Shown piece after piece: positions 25,780-34,946 of a DNA stretch of 64,000 nucleotides; positions within the stretch are counted from its first letter, which is position 1, and each line of letters starts with the position of its first letter. A model generated the notes under the pieces. The model saw only the letters and a program-made list of their open reading frames with translations. It did not search any database and was not told where the DNA came from. The position numbers and the translations under genes were made by a program. The stretch is from Sphingomonas adhaesiva (GTDB lineage: Bacteria > Pseudomonadota > Alphaproteobacteria > Sphingomonadales > Sphingomonadaceae), in NCBI RefSeq assembly GCF_036946125.1, contig NZ_JAQIJT010000002.1, forward strand, positions 589,001-653,000. Direction: 5' to 3'.

Positions 25780-26961
25780 GTGCGGACTCAGGTGGCGATC
25801 GTCGGTGCGGGACCGGCAGGCATGTTCCTGGCGCATCTGCTGCATCTGGAAGGTATCGATGCGACCGTCATCGAGCGCCGGGACCGCGCCTATGTCGAGG
25901 GGCGCGTGCGTGCGGGCGTCCTGGAACAGGGGACGGTCGCGCTGATGCATCGGCTGGGCGTCGCGGACCGGCTGATGCGTGAGGGGCTGGTCCACGGCGG
26001 CACGAACGTGGCGCTGGACGGAAAGCTGTTCCGGATCGACATGGCCGCGCTCACTGGCGGTTCGACCGTCACGGTTTACGGCCAGCAGGAGGTGATGCGC
26101 GACCTGTTCGATGCCGCCGAGGCGCGGGGGCTGTCGATCGTCTGGGATGCGAGCGATGTGGCGCTGTCGGGGATCGACGGCGATCGACCGCACGTGACGT
26201 GGCGCCGGGACGGGGTGACGCAGCAGCTCGACTGCGACTTCGTGGTCGGCTGCGACGGCTATCACGGGGTCAGCCGTGCCGCGATCCCGTGCGACGTGCT
26301 GCGGGTGTTCGAGCGGGTCTATCCGTTCGGCTGGCTGGGCGTGCTGGCCGACGTGCCGCCGGCGGAACACGAACTGATCTACGCCAATCACGAACGCGGC
26401 TTCGCGCTCGCCTCGATGCGATCGCCGACGCGCAGCCGCTATTATATCCAGTGCGCGCTCGACGAGGAGGTCGCCGACTGGTCCGACGATCGCTTCTGGG
26501 ACGAACTGTGCCTGCGGCTCGGCCCCGATGCGGCGGCGAAGGTGACGCGCGGCCCGTCGTTCGAGAAGTCGATCGCGCCGCTGCGCTCCTTCGTCGCCGA
26601 GCCGATGCGCTGGGGCCGGCTCTTCCTCGCGGGCGACGCTGCGCACATCGTGCCGCCGACCGGCGCGAAGGGCATGAACCTTGCGGTGTCGGACGTGACG
26701 ATGCTCAGCCAGGCGCTGACCGAACATTATCGCGAGCGCTCCGACGCCGGGATCGACCATTATTCGGCCCGCGCGCTGGCGCGGGTATGGAAGGCGGAGC
26801 GCTTTTCCTGGTGGTTCACCTCGGTGACCCACCGTTTTCCCACCATGGATGGTTTCGACCGGCGCATCCAGATGGCGGAACTGGACTATCTGCGCGGCTC
26901 GCTTGCGGCGCAGCGCGCGCTTGCCGAGAATTACGTCGGTCTACCGCTGGAGGCAGCATGA
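25780..26961 (+). CDS. pobA: 4-Hydroxybenzoate 3-monooxygenase
   Basis: 393 residues, the usual PobA length, from a GTG start with AGGAG 7 bases upstream. FAD-binding V-A-I-V-G-A-G-P-A-G lies at the N-terminus, and the second flavin motif L-F-L-A-G-D-A-A-H-I-V-P-P-T-G-A-K-G-M-N-L-A is intact. The enzyme uses NADPH and O2 to turn 4-hydroxybenzoate into protocatechuate, feeding the pca genes directly downstream. Its stop overlaps the pcaI start by 4 bp. Confidence 0.95.
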   Translation: MRTQVAIVGAGPAGMFLAHLLHLEGIDATVIERRDRAYVEGRVRAGVLEQGTVALMHRLGVADRLMREGLVHGGTNVALDGKLFRIDMAALTGGSTVTVYGQQEVMRDLFDAAEARGLSIVWDASDVALSGIDGDRPHVTWRRDGVTQQLDCDFVVGCDGYHGVSRAAIPCDVLRVFERVYPFGWLGVLADVPPAEHELIYANHERGFALASMRSPTRSRYYIQCALDEEVADWSDDRFWDELCLRLGPDAAAKVTRGPSFEKSIAPLRSFVAEPMRWGRLFLAGDAAHIVPPTGAKGMNLAVSDVTMLSQALTEHYRERSDAGIDHYSARALARVWKAERFSWWFTSVTHRFPTMDGFDRRIQMAELDYLRGSLAAQRALAENYVGLPLEAA

Positions 26962-27671
26962 AGAGCAAGGTGTACGACAGTCCCGCGGCAGCGCTCGACG
27001 GGCTGCTGTTCGACGGCATGACGATCATGTCGGGCGGATTCGGCCTGTCGGGCAATCCCGAGAGCCTGATTCCCGAAATCCGCGCCAGCGGCGTGACGGG
27101 TCTGACCGTCATCTCGAACAACGCCGGCGCCGATGGCTTCGGGTTGTGGATGCTGCTGGAGAGCCGGCAGGTGGCGAAGATGATCTCCAGCTATGTCGGC
27201 GAGAACAAGCTGTTCGAACAGCAATACCTGTCGGGCGAGCTGGCGCTGGAGCTGAACCCGCAGGGCACGCTGGCCGAACGCATCCGGGCCGGGGGCGCGG
27301 GCATCCCCGCCTTCTATACGAAGACCGGCGTCGGCACCGTGGTGGCGGAGGGCAAGCCGGTCGAGACGTTCGAGGGCGAGGAATATGTGCGCGAGACGTG
27401 GCTGCGCGCCGACCTGTCGATCGTCAAGGCGTGGAAGGCGGACCCGGCGGGGAACCTTGTGTTCCGCAAGACCGCGCGCAACTTCAATCCCAACATGGCG
27501 ACCGCGGGCAGGGTGACGGTGGTGGAGGTCGAGGAGATCGTCGAGGCGGGCGCGCTCGACCCCGATCACGTCCATACGCCGGGCATCTATGTCGACCGCA
27601 TCGTGCTGAGTACGATCAACGAGAAGCGGATCGAGAAACTGACCACCCGCAGCCGGGAGATGACGGCATGA
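26958..27671 (+). CDS. pcaI: 3-Oxoadipate CoA-transferase subunit A
   Basis: 237 residues, ATG overlapping the pobA stop. G-M-T-I-M-S-G-G-F-G-L-S-G-N-P-E near residues 20-35 and N-N-A-G are typical of the alpha subunit of family I CoA-transferases. With PcaJ it moves CoA from succinyl-CoA to 3-oxoadipate. General 3-oxoacid CoA-transferases (ScoA) look alike, but the position inside a pca operon favours PcaI. Confidence 0.92.
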   Translation: MKSKVYDSPAAALDGLLFDGMTIMSGGFGLSGNPESLIPEIRASGVTGLTVISNNAGADGFGLWMLLESRQVAKMISSYVGENKLFEQQYLSGELALELNPQGTLAERIRAGGAGIPAFYTKTGVGTVVAEGKPVETFEGEEYVRETWLRADLSIVKAWKADPAGNLVFRKTARNFNPNMATAGRVTVVEVEEIVEAGALDPDHVHTPGIYVDRIVLSTINEKRIEKLTTRSREMTA

Positions 27672-28315
27672 GCTGGACCCGCGACGAGATGGCGGCCCGC
27701 GCCGCGCGCGAGCTGCGCGACGGCTATTATGTGAACCTGGGCATCGGCATCCCGACGCTGGTCGCCAACCACGTCCCCGCCGGGGTCGACGTGACGCTCC
27801 AGTCGGAGAACGGCCTGCTCGGCATCGGGCCCTTCCCCTACGAGGGGGAGGCCGACCCCGACCTCATCAACGCCGGCAAGCAGACGGTGACGGTGCTGCC
27901 GACGTCGAGCTTCTTTTCCAGCGCGGACAGCTTCGCGATGATCCGCGGCGGGCATATCGACATGGCGGTGCTGGGCGCGATGGAGGTGAGCGTCGGCGGC
28001 GACATCGCCAACTGGACGATCCCCGGCAAGATGGTGAAGGGGATGGGCGGGGCGATGGACCTCGTCGCCGGGGTGAAGCGCATCGTCGTCGTCATGGACC
28101 ACGCCAGCAAGGCGGGGAGCCCGAAGATCCTACCCGCCTGCACGCTGCCGCTGACCGGCAAGGCCTGCGTCGACCTGATCGTCACCGATCTGTGCGTCAT
28201 GGCCTGCGACAAGCCGGGGCTGCGGCTGCTCGAGCTGGCGCCGGGGGTCACGCTGGACGAGGTGCGCGCGAAGACCGGGGCGCCGTTCACGGTCGACGCC
28301 GCGGTGGCGGCATGA
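27668..28315 (+). CDS. pcaJ: 3-Oxoadipate CoA-transferase subunit B
   Basis: 215 residues, ATG overlapping the pcaI stop by 4 bp. The beta-subunit motif N-L-G-I-G-I-P-T-L-V is followed by the catalytic Glu in Q-S-E-N-G-L-L-G-I-G-P (E around 47-48), which forms the CoA thioester intermediate. G-G-H-I-D-M-A-V-L-G-A-M-E-V is also characteristic. Works as a complex with PcaI. Confidence 0.93.
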   Translation: MSWTRDEMAARAARELRDGYYVNLGIGIPTLVANHVPAGVDVTLQSENGLLGIGPFPYEGEADPDLINAGKQTVTVLPTSSFFSSADSFAMIRGGHIDMAVLGAMEVSVGGDIANWTIPGKMVKGMGGAMDLVAGVKRIVVVMDHASKAGSPKILPACTLPLTGKACVDLIVTDLCVMACDKPGLRLLELAPGVTLDEVRAKTGAPFTVDAAVAA

Positions 28316-29028
28316 GCGGGCTCGTCGGTTACGCCCGTGACGACGCCGGAGCGCCGCCGCTGCTGGTCCCCGATTATCGCTCGACCGTCGCGCGCGCGCC
28401 GCGCCACGCGCCGATCGCGCTGCCGCCGACCCTGACCGAGACGACGGGCCCCGGCGGCTGCTGGGACCGGCTGATGGGTCCGGCGCTCGCCGACCTGACG
28501 ACGCAGCACGCCGGCGCACCGCTGGGGCAGCGGATCGTCGTCGCCGGCCGCGTGCTCGACGAGGCCGGACGGGCGGTGCCCGACACGGTGATGGAGATCT
28601 GGCAGGCCAATGCCGCCGGCCGCTACATCCATGCCAAGGACCAGTGGGACGCCCCCCACGACCCCAATTTCACCGGCGCGGGGCGGGTGGTGACCGACGC
28701 GGAGGGGCGATATCGCTTCGTCACGGTGCGCCCCGGCGCCTATCCCTGGGGCAATCACAGGAACGCGTGGCGTCCGGCCCATATCCACCTGTCGCTGCTC
28801 GGCCCCGCCTTCGCGACGCGGCTGGTGACGCAGCTCTATTTCCCCGACGATCCGCTGATCGAGATCGACCCGATCGCCAACGCCGTGCCGCTGCCCTATC
28901 GTCAGCGGATGGTCGCGCGGTTCGACATGGACGTCACCGAGCCGAACTGGGCGCTCGGCTACCGCTTCGACGTCGTGCTGAAGGGGCGCGAGCAGACGCC
29001 GTTGGAGGAGGATCACCATGACGATTGA
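28312..29028 (+). CDS. pcaH: Protocatechuate 3,4-dioxygenase beta subunit
   Basis: 238 residues, ATG overlapping the pcaJ stop. It contains the intradiol dioxygenase signature (V-M-E-I-W-Q-A-N-A-A-G-R-Y) and the non-haem Fe(III) ligands: the Tyr of G-R-Y, the Tyr of Y-P-W-G-N-H, and the two His of R-P-A-H-I-H. Cleaves protocatechuate to 3-carboxy-cis,cis-muconate with PcaG. Its 3' end overlaps pcaG by 11 bp. Confidence 0.95.
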   Translation: MSGLVGYARDDAGAPPLLVPDYRSTVARAPRHAPIALPPTLTETTGPGGCWDRLMGPALADLTTQHAGAPLGQRIVVAGRVLDEAGRAVPDTVMEIWQANAAGRYIHAKDQWDAPHDPNFTGAGRVVTDAEGRYRFVTVRPGAYPWGNHRNAWRPAHIHLSLLGPAFATRLVTQLYFPDDPLIEIDPIANAVPLPYRQRMVARFDMDVTEPNWALGYRFDVVLKGREQTPLEEDHHDD

Positions 29029-29713
29029 TCCCGCCGACCTCCGGCCCGCGGCGCGCGCCGACAATCAGGACCCTGCCTTGTTCGGGCAGACGCCCAGCCA
29101 GACGGTGGGCCCGTTCTTCCACTACGGTCTGCCATGGAAGGGCGGTGCGGATCTGGTCGGCCGGTCGGACATGGGCGCGCGGCCGGATCTGATGCCCGAG
29201 GAGCATTACGTGCTCAACCTGTCCGCTCCGACCGGCACGCCGGCGGGCGAGGTGATCGCGATCACCGGGCGCGTGATCGACGGCGAGGGCGCGCCGGTGC
29301 CCGATGCCATGGTCGAGCTGTGGCAGGCGAATGCCGCCGGCCGCTATCGCAGCGTCGACGATCCGCGCGAGGATGTGCCGATCGATCCGCATTTCGTCGG
29401 CTTCGGCCGTGCCGCCACCGCGGCGGACGGCCGCTATCGCTTCCGCACGGTCCTGCCGGGCCGGGTGCCGGGGCCGGGCAACAGCCTTCAGGCGCCGCAT
29501 GTCGCCCTGTCGGTGTTCGCGCGCGGCGTCGTGAAGCGGCTGGCGACGCGGCTCTACTTCGCGGGCGCGGAGGGCAATGACGAGGACCCGGTGCTGGCGG
29601 TGGTTCCGGCGGAGCGGCGCGAGACGCTGATCGCCCGCCGCACGGGACCCGACGAATGGACGCTCGACCTGATCCTGCAGGGCGAGGGCGAGACGGTGTT
29701 CTTCGACCTGTGA
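29018..29713 (+). CDS. pcaG: Protocatechuate 3,4-dioxygenase alpha subunit
   Basis: 231 residues. Q-T-P-S-Q-T-V-G-P-F-F-H-Y-G-L is the usual PcaG N-terminal motif, and V-E-L-W-Q-A-N-A-A-G-R-Y matches the intradiol fold. The iron-binding His pair present in PcaH is absent here (A-P-H-V-A-L-S), as expected for the structural alpha subunit. A short strong match to AGGAGG (in GGAGGAGGATCACC) lies just before its ATG, inside pcaH. Confidence 0.95.
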   Translation: MTIDPADLRPAARADNQDPALFGQTPSQTVGPFFHYGLPWKGGADLVGRSDMGARPDLMPEEHYVLNLSAPTGTPAGEVIAITGRVIDGEGAPVPDAMVELWQANAAGRYRSVDDPREDVPIDPHFVGFGRAATAADGRYRFRTVLPGRVPGPGNSLQAPHVALSVFARGVVKRLATRLYFAGAEGNDEDPVLAVVPAERRETLIARRTGPDEWTLDLILQGEGETVFFDL

Positions 29714-30852
29714 GCGACCTGCTGCGCCTCCGCCCCGCCGCGACCCCGGCGATGATCGCCGTGTTCGACGACGCGGCGGTGATCGCGCATGCCGGCGCGT
29801 TCGAGGTCGCGCTGGCGCGAGCGCAGGCGGCCGGGGGACTGATCGCGGACGAGGTGGCGCAGGCGATCGCCGCGGGGATCGCCGCGACGAGGATCGATGC
29901 GTCCGAGCTGGCGGAGGAGGCGGCGCTGGCGGGAACGCTCGCGATTCCGCTGGTGGCGCGTTGGCGCGCGGCGCTGTCGGGCGAGGCGGCCGCAGCGCTC
30001 CACCGCGGCGCGACCAGCCAGGACGTGGCGGACAGCGTATTGATGCGTCAGGTCGTCGCGGCCCGCGACGTGTTGGCGGCGGACGTCGCGCGGGTCGGCG
30101 CCGCGCTGGCGCTTCATGCCCGCACCCATCGGGATATGCCCGCGATGGGACGGACGCTGTTGCAGGATGCGCTGCCGGTCGGCTTCGGATTGCGCCTCGC
30201 CCAGGCGGCGGCCGGCATCGCCGATGCCTGGCAGGATCTCGATGCGGCGATCACACGCCATGCCGTCCTGCAACTCGGCGGTGCCGCCGGGACGCGCAGC
30301 GGCATGGACGGACGCGGCGGCGCGGTGGCGGAACACATGGCCGCGGCGCTGGGCCTGCGGGCGGGACCGCCCTGGCATGCACGGCGCACCGGCGTGGCGG
30401 CGATCGGCGCCGGCCTGGGCGTATTGATCGGGTCGCTCGGCAAGTTCGCGCGCGACGTGGCGCTGCTGGCGCAGAACGGCATCGGCGAGGCGCAGGAACC
30501 CGTGGTCGCGGGGCGTGGTGGCTCGTCGGCGATGGCGCACAAGCGCAATCCGACCGGCTGCCAGGTCGCCTTGTCCGCGGCGATTCGCGCACCGGGTCTG
30601 GTCGCCGCGTTGATCGCCGGCCTGCCGCAGGAGCAGGAACGCGGCCTTGGCGGATGGCAGGCGGAGGCCCCGGTGCTCGCCGACCTCTGCCTGCTCGCCG
30701 CCGGCAGCGCCGCGGCCCTGGCCGTCGTGGCGGAGGGGCTCGACGTCGATCCGGCGGCGGTAGCGCGCAATCTGGATCGGGCGGGAAGGGGGGTGGATAT
30801 CGGCGACAGCGTCGCGATCATCGCCGAACTGCTGGCCCGCGGAGAGGACTGA
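29710..30852 (+). CDS. pcaB: 3-Carboxy-cis,cis-muconate cycloisomerase
   Basis: 380 residues from a GTG that overlaps the pcaG stop. It belongs to the fumarase/argininosuccinase superfamily, shown by G-S-S-A-M-A-H-K-R-N-P around residue 272 and the H-R-G-A-T-S-Q-D motif near 97. It converts carboxymuconate to 4-carboxymuconolactone. At 380 residues it is shorter than the ~450 of Pseudomonas PcaB and may lack part of the C-terminal domain, as in many alphaproteobacterial versions. Confidence 0.92.
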   Translation: MSDLLRLRPAATPAMIAVFDDAAVIAHAGAFEVALARAQAAGGLIADEVAQAIAAGIAATRIDASELAEEAALAGTLAIPLVARWRAALSGEAAAALHRGATSQDVADSVLMRQVVAARDVLAADVARVGAALALHARTHRDMPAMGRTLLQDALPVGFGLRLAQAAAGIADAWQDLDAAITRHAVLQLGGAAGTRSGMDGRGGAVAEHMAAALGLRAGPPWHARRTGVAAIGAGLGVLIGSLGKFARDVALLAQNGIGEAQEPVVAGRGGSSAMAHKRNPTGCQVALSAAIRAPGLVAALIAGLPQEQERGLGGWQAEAPVLADLCLLAAGSAAALAVVAEGLDVDPAAVARNLDRAGRGVDIGDSVAIIAELLARGED

Positions 30853-30853
30853 C

Positions 30854-32035
30854 ATGGCATATACGATCCGCGATGGAGTGCGCCTGCACTGGCGGCTCGA
30901 CGGCGCGGCGCAACGCCCGGTGCTGGTGCTGCTCAATTCGATCGGGACCGATATCGGCCTGTGGGACCCGACGGTTCCGCTGCTGCTGCCGGCATTCCGC
31001 CTGCTGCGGATCGACACGCGGGGGGCGGGCGGCTCGGATGCGCCTGCCGGCGACTATGGTCTGGCGATGCTGTCCGACGACGTCGCGGCGATCATGGACG
31101 ACGCCGGCGTCGCATCGGCGGCGGTCGCGGGCGTTTCGCTGGGCGGCATGGTGGCGATGCAACTGGCGCTCGACCGCCCCGAGCGCGTCGCCGCGCTGGC
31201 GCTTGTTTGTACCTCGGCGACGATGGATCCTGCCGCGTGGGACGCGCGGATCGACACCGTCCGGCGGCAGGGCACCGCGGCCATCGCCGATATGGCGGTC
31301 GGCCGCTTCCTGTCGCCCGGCTTCGCCGCCCGGCATCCGGAGATCGCCGATGGCCTGCGCGACGGGATCGCCCGCCAGTCGGACGACGGTTACGCCGGGG
31401 CGGGAGCGGCGATCCGCGACATGGCGCTGGCCGACAGGTTGGCGCAGATCGCCCTGCCGACCCTGGTCGTCACCGCGATGCTCGATGTCTCGACCCCCTA
31501 TGCCGGCCATGGCGAGCATCTGGTCGCGGGGATCGCGGGTGCGCGTCACGTCGGCGTCGATGGCGCGCACCTGCCGCCGATCGAGGCACCCGCGGCGCTG
31601 GCGACCGCGCTGCGCCGCTTCCTGACCCGCGACGGGGCGGTGGAGGCCGCGGCCGATGCCTTGTTCGAGGCCGGACTGGTCAACCGTCGCCGGGTGCTGG
31701 GCGATGCCTGGGTCGATGCCAGCCTCGCCAGGCGCACGCCGCTGACGCACGAGTTCCAGGCGATGATTACGCGCATCGCCTGGCACGAGATCTGGGGCAG
31801 GCCCGGCCTCGACGACCGGACGCGACGGCTGATCGTGCTGGCGATCACCTGCGCGCTCGGGCGTTGGGAGGAATTCGCACTGCATGTCCGCGCCGGACTG
31901 ACGCAGGGCGGCTTCACCCGTGACGAGCTGAAGGAGGTGCTGATGCAAGCCGCGATCTACGCCGGCGTGCCCGCCGCCAACACCGCCTTCGCCGAGGCGC
32001 AGAAGATCATCGATGCTCTGGATCGGGACGCCTGA
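30854..32035 (+). CDS. pcaL: Fused 3-oxoadipate enol-lactonase / 4-carboxymuconolactone decarboxylase
   Basis: 393 residues. Residues 1-260 are an alpha/beta hydrolase (PcaD) with nucleophile Ser in G-V-S-L-G-G, an acid in M-L-D-V-S-T-P and a His in D-G-A-H-L-P. Residues ~265-393 are a CMD-family domain (PcaC), shown by F-Q-A-M-I-T-R-I-A-W-H-E-I-W-G-R-P-G and V-L-M-Q-A-A-I-Y-A-G-V-P-A-A-N. The fusion performs two consecutive steps, to 3-oxoadipate. This gene ends the operon. The following 150 bases (to 32186) show no gene. Confidence 0.94.
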   Translation: MAYTIRDGVRLHWRLDGAAQRPVLVLLNSIGTDIGLWDPTVPLLLPAFRLLRIDTRGAGGSDAPAGDYGLAMLSDDVAAIMDDAGVASAAVAGVSLGGMVAMQLALDRPERVAALALVCTSATMDPAAWDARIDTVRRQGTAAIADMAVGRFLSPGFAARHPEIADGLRDGIARQSDDGYAGAGAAIRDMALADRLAQIALPTLVVTAMLDVSTPYAGHGEHLVAGIAGARHVGVDGAHLPPIEAPAALATALRRFLTRDGAVEAAADALFEAGLVNRRRVLGDAWVDASLARRTPLTHEFQAMITRIAWHEIWGRPGLDDRTRRLIVLAITCALGRWEEFALHVRAGLTQGGFTRDELKEVLMQAAIYAGVPAANTAFAEAQKIIDALDRDA

Positions 32036-32186
32036 CGACCCGCGCCGGCCGAACCCGATCCTCCCGAAGCGACGTGCCACGTCAGATATCCGAGGGAGGT
32101 GGCACCGCCGGCGGGGCGATCCGCCACGCCTGGAAAGCTCGGGCGGGGCGTGCATCAGATGCAGCGCAGCGAAGCTCCCTTGCCGA

Positions 32187-32499
32187 TCACAGACATGTCG
32201 GGACGACCAGCAGCGGCACGAACGTGACGAGCGTCGCGGCGAAGCCGGTCCAGGCCGTCGCCATCGCGGCGCGATCCAGCAACGTCGCCCGGTCGCGCGA
32301 CAGATAAGCCGCCGTCACGAAGGTCGCGATCAGGCAGGCGAGCCACGCCGCGACCAGCACCATCCGCTGGAGGTCGCCGCCCATCACGGCGATCCGCTGC
32401 CATCCCCCCCGCGCAACCGAGCCCGTGCAGCCCGTAGATCAGGCAGAAGGCCACGGCCCATCCGATCAGTCCCGCCGACAGGCGCAGCAGCGCGATCAT
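32187..32499 (-). pseudogene. Small oxidase-cluster membrane protein, broken by a frameshift in a G7 run
   Basis: An ATG at 32499 overlaps the stop of the subunit I/III gene by 4 bp and opens with a hydrophobic helix (M-I-A-L-L-R-L-S-A-G-L-I-G-W). After L-H-G-L-G-C-A the frame goes wrong, while the next frame continues with W-Q-R-I-A-V-M-G-G-D-L-Q-R-M and two good helices (VLVAAWLACLIATFVTAAYL; WTGFAATLVTFVPLLVV) to a stop at 32187. The joint is a run of seven C on the plus strand (32404-32410). Removing one base gives an intact ~103-residue three-helix protein. This could be a true mutation, slippage-controlled expression or a sequencing error. Confidence 0.7.
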
Positions 32500-34946
32500 G
32501 CCAACCATCCCGGCACGACGAGCAGCACCGCGCAAAAGGCTCCCGCGCCTGCGGCATGATCGCTCCACAGCCGTGCGATCCGCCGTTCGCCCGATCGGGA
32601 CGCGGAATGGAAGCCGGCACGCTCCCGGGCGAAGACGAACGCCAGGATCAGCACCGCCAGCACCGCATGGAAGATGGCGTAGGCGGCGATGGCCGCGCTG
32701 GCCGCAGCATAGGCGTGGCTGGTCGGCGCCGGCGCCGCCACGACCAGCAGCATGACCAGCGCCAGCACGATGACGCCTTGTCCCACGGCGGCGATCATCG
32801 CGTTGTCCCGCCTGGCCATGACGACGGCGCAACCCGCGCCGGCCAATGCCAACAGCGGCAGGAGGAGCGACGGCGCCACCAATGCGGGCGGCGGCCAGCC
32901 GGGCGCCACGGTCCAGAGAAAACCGTAACCGAACAGCAGCGACGCGAACAACGTGGCACTCGCGCCGATCGCGAGGATGCTGCCCCACCAACCCGTCGTC
33001 TGGCGCGCCTCGAAAGCGGTCGGCAGGCGCCGGTCATGCCCCGCATCCACCATCCCGACATCGTGCCTGCTGCCGTTGGTCCAGGCCCAGCGCCAGCCGA
33101 GCCACGCCACGACGGGCAGGAACGCCGGGGCGACGGGATACAGGCCGGCGAGCATGGCCAGGAAGAAGCCGCCGAGCGCCGCCGCCGTCGCGATCGGCAG
33201 CCAGCTGTTGCCGGGCAGGATCGCGATATGCTCGGGTACGCCCGTCGTCATGTCGACCGCGATCGTCTCGCGCCAGCCGTTGCGGGCCGCACCCAGCATG
33301 CCCTCGCCGCGCGCCAGCCGGACGCCGAGGTCCGGGGCCGTCACCAGGGGTTCGCGATCGGCCACGGTCGCGATGCTCGCGAAATTATAGGCGGGCGCCG
33401 GGGTCGGCATCGCCCATTCGAGCGTGTGCGCCTGCCACGGATCGCGCGCGTGCCGGCGACCCAGCCTGATCTGCAGCACCACGTCGACGAGAAAGAGGGC
33501 GAAGCCGAACGCCTGCACGAAGCCGCCGACCGACGACAGCAGGTTGAGCGCGGTCCAGCCCATCCCCTCCGGATAGGTGTCGATCCGCCGCGGCATCCCG
33601 AGCAGCCCGGTCAGGTGCATCAGGAAGAAGGTCAGGTTGAAACCGATGAAGATCAGCCAGAACGCCGCCTCGCCGATCCGCATCACGCGCTGCCGGCCGG
33701 TGATGTGCGGCAGCCAGTAATAGGCGGCGGCCAGCATCGGGAACACGAACCCGCCGACCAGCACGTAGTGGAGGTGGGCGGTGACGAAGGCGGTGTCGTG
33801 CGCCTGCGCATCGAACGGCACCATCGCCAGCATCACGCCGGTCAATCCGCCCAGCACGAAGACGACGAAGAAGCCGATGAGGTACAGCATCGGCAGCTTC
33901 ATCTCGGGCCGGCCGCCCCACAGGGTGCCGAGCCACGCGAAGATCTGCACCGCGGTCGGGATGGCCACCAGCGCCGACGCGGCCGAGAAGAAGCCCAGCG
34001 CCATGTGCGGAATGCCGGTGGTGAACATATGGTGCACCCACAGGCCGAAGCTGAGGAAGGCGAGGGCCATGATCGCCGCCACGATCGCGCCATACCCCAG
34101 CAGCCGGGTGCGCGCCATCACCGGCAGGATGGTCGACACCGCGCCCGCCGCGGGCAGGAAGATGATGTACACCTCGGGATGGCCGAACAGCCAGAACAGG
34201 TGCTGCCACAGCAGCGGCGACCCGCCCAGCGCGGGATCGAAGAACGGCCAGCCGAACGCGCGCTCGATCTCCAGCAGGATCGACCCCAGGATCAGCGGCG
34301 GGAAGCCGAAGACCATCATCCCCGCGGTCGCCAGCATGTACCAGGCGAAGATCGGCATCCGGTCTAGCCGCATGCCGGGCGCGCGCAGCTTCAGGATCGA
34401 CACCGCGATCTCGATCGCGGCGGACATCGCGGATATCTCGACGAAGGTGATGCCGAGCAGCCAGACATCGGAATTGATGCCGGGCGTGAAGGTCCTGCCC
34501 GACAACGGTGGGTAGAGGAACCAGCCCGCGTTCGGTGCCACCCCGGCCAGCATGGCGACGACGATGATCGTGCCGCCGAACAGATAGCACCACCAGCCGA
34601 GCGCGGAGAGGCGCGGAAAGGCGAGATCGCGGCTGCCCAGCATCTTGGGCAGCAGGTACATCGTCAGGCCCTCGAACATCGGAATTGCGAACAGGAACAT
34701 CATGATGCTGCCGTGCATCGTGAAGATCTGATTATAGACATCCGGTCCGACGAAGGCGCTGCGCGGCGTCGCCAGCTGCGCGCGGATCAGCATGGCCAGC
34801 ACGCCGCCGATCGCGAAGAAGACGAAGGCGGCGACGATGAAACGCTTGCCGATGTCGCTGTGGTTGACCGAGCGCAGGTGCCCGCGCCAGCCCGGCTCGT
34901 TGCGCCAGATCGCGGTCAGTTCGTTGTGCAGGCGCAGCGCCTTCAT
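32496..34946 (-). CDS. ctaD: Cytochrome c oxidase subunit I fused to a subunit III-like domain
   Basis: 816 residues. The haem-copper core is intact: H78 in F-T-M-H-G, W-L-F-G-H-P-E-V-Y (CuB His and cross-linked Tyr), W-V-H-H-M-F (CuB His pair) and T-A-H-L-H-Y-V-L (haem a3 and haem a ligands). After subunit I (about 540 residues) the chain continues with roughly seven more helices, including W-W-G-S-I-L-A-I-G-A-S-A-T-L-F, which resembles subunit III but lacks the usual Glu before the T-L-F. The ATG overlaps the subunit II stop. It is the terminal oxidase core, reducing O2 at the inner membrane. Confidence 0.93.
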   Translation of the reverse strand: MKALRLHNELTAIWRNEPGWRGHLRSVNHSDIGKRFIVAAFVFFAIGGVLAMLIRAQLATPRSAFVGPDVYNQIFTMHGSIMMFLFAIPMFEGLTMYLLPKMLGSRDLAFPRLSALGWWCYLFGGTIIVVAMLAGVAPNAGWFLYPPLSGRTFTPGINSDVWLLGITFVEISAMSAAIEIAVSILKLRAPGMRLDRMPIFAWYMLATAGMMVFGFPPLILGSILLEIERAFGWPFFDPALGGSPLLWQHLFWLFGHPEVYIIFLPAAGAVSTILPVMARTRLLGYGAIVAAIMALAFLSFGLWVHHMFTTGIPHMALGFFSAASALVAIPTAVQIFAWLGTLWGGRPEMKLPMLYLIGFFVVFVLGGLTGVMLAMVPFDAQAHDTAFVTAHLHYVLVGGFVFPMLAAAYYWLPHITGRQRVMRIGEAAFWLIFIGFNLTFFLMHLTGLLGMPRRIDTYPEGMGWTALNLLSSVGGFVQAFGFALFLVDVVLQIRLGRRHARDPWQAHTLEWAMPTPAPAYNFASIATVADREPLVTAPDLGVRLARGEGMLGAARNGWRETIAVDMTTGVPEHIAILPGNSWLPIATAAALGGFFLAMLAGLYPVAPAFLPVVAWLGWRWAWTNGSRHDVGMVDAGHDRRLPTAFEARQTTGWWGSILAIGASATLFASLLFGYGFLWTVAPGWPPPALVAPSLLLPLLALAGAGCAVVMARRDNAMIAAVGQGVIVLALVMLLVVAAPAPTSHAYAAASAAIAAYAIFHAVLAVLILAFVFARERAGFHSASRSGERRIARLWSDHAAGAGAFCAVLLVVPGWLA

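Noticed and set aside
32013..34367. A 784-codon plus-strand open frame
   Set aside because: Antisense of the clear subunit I gene; His/Arg/Gln-rich with no hydrophobic or domain structure.
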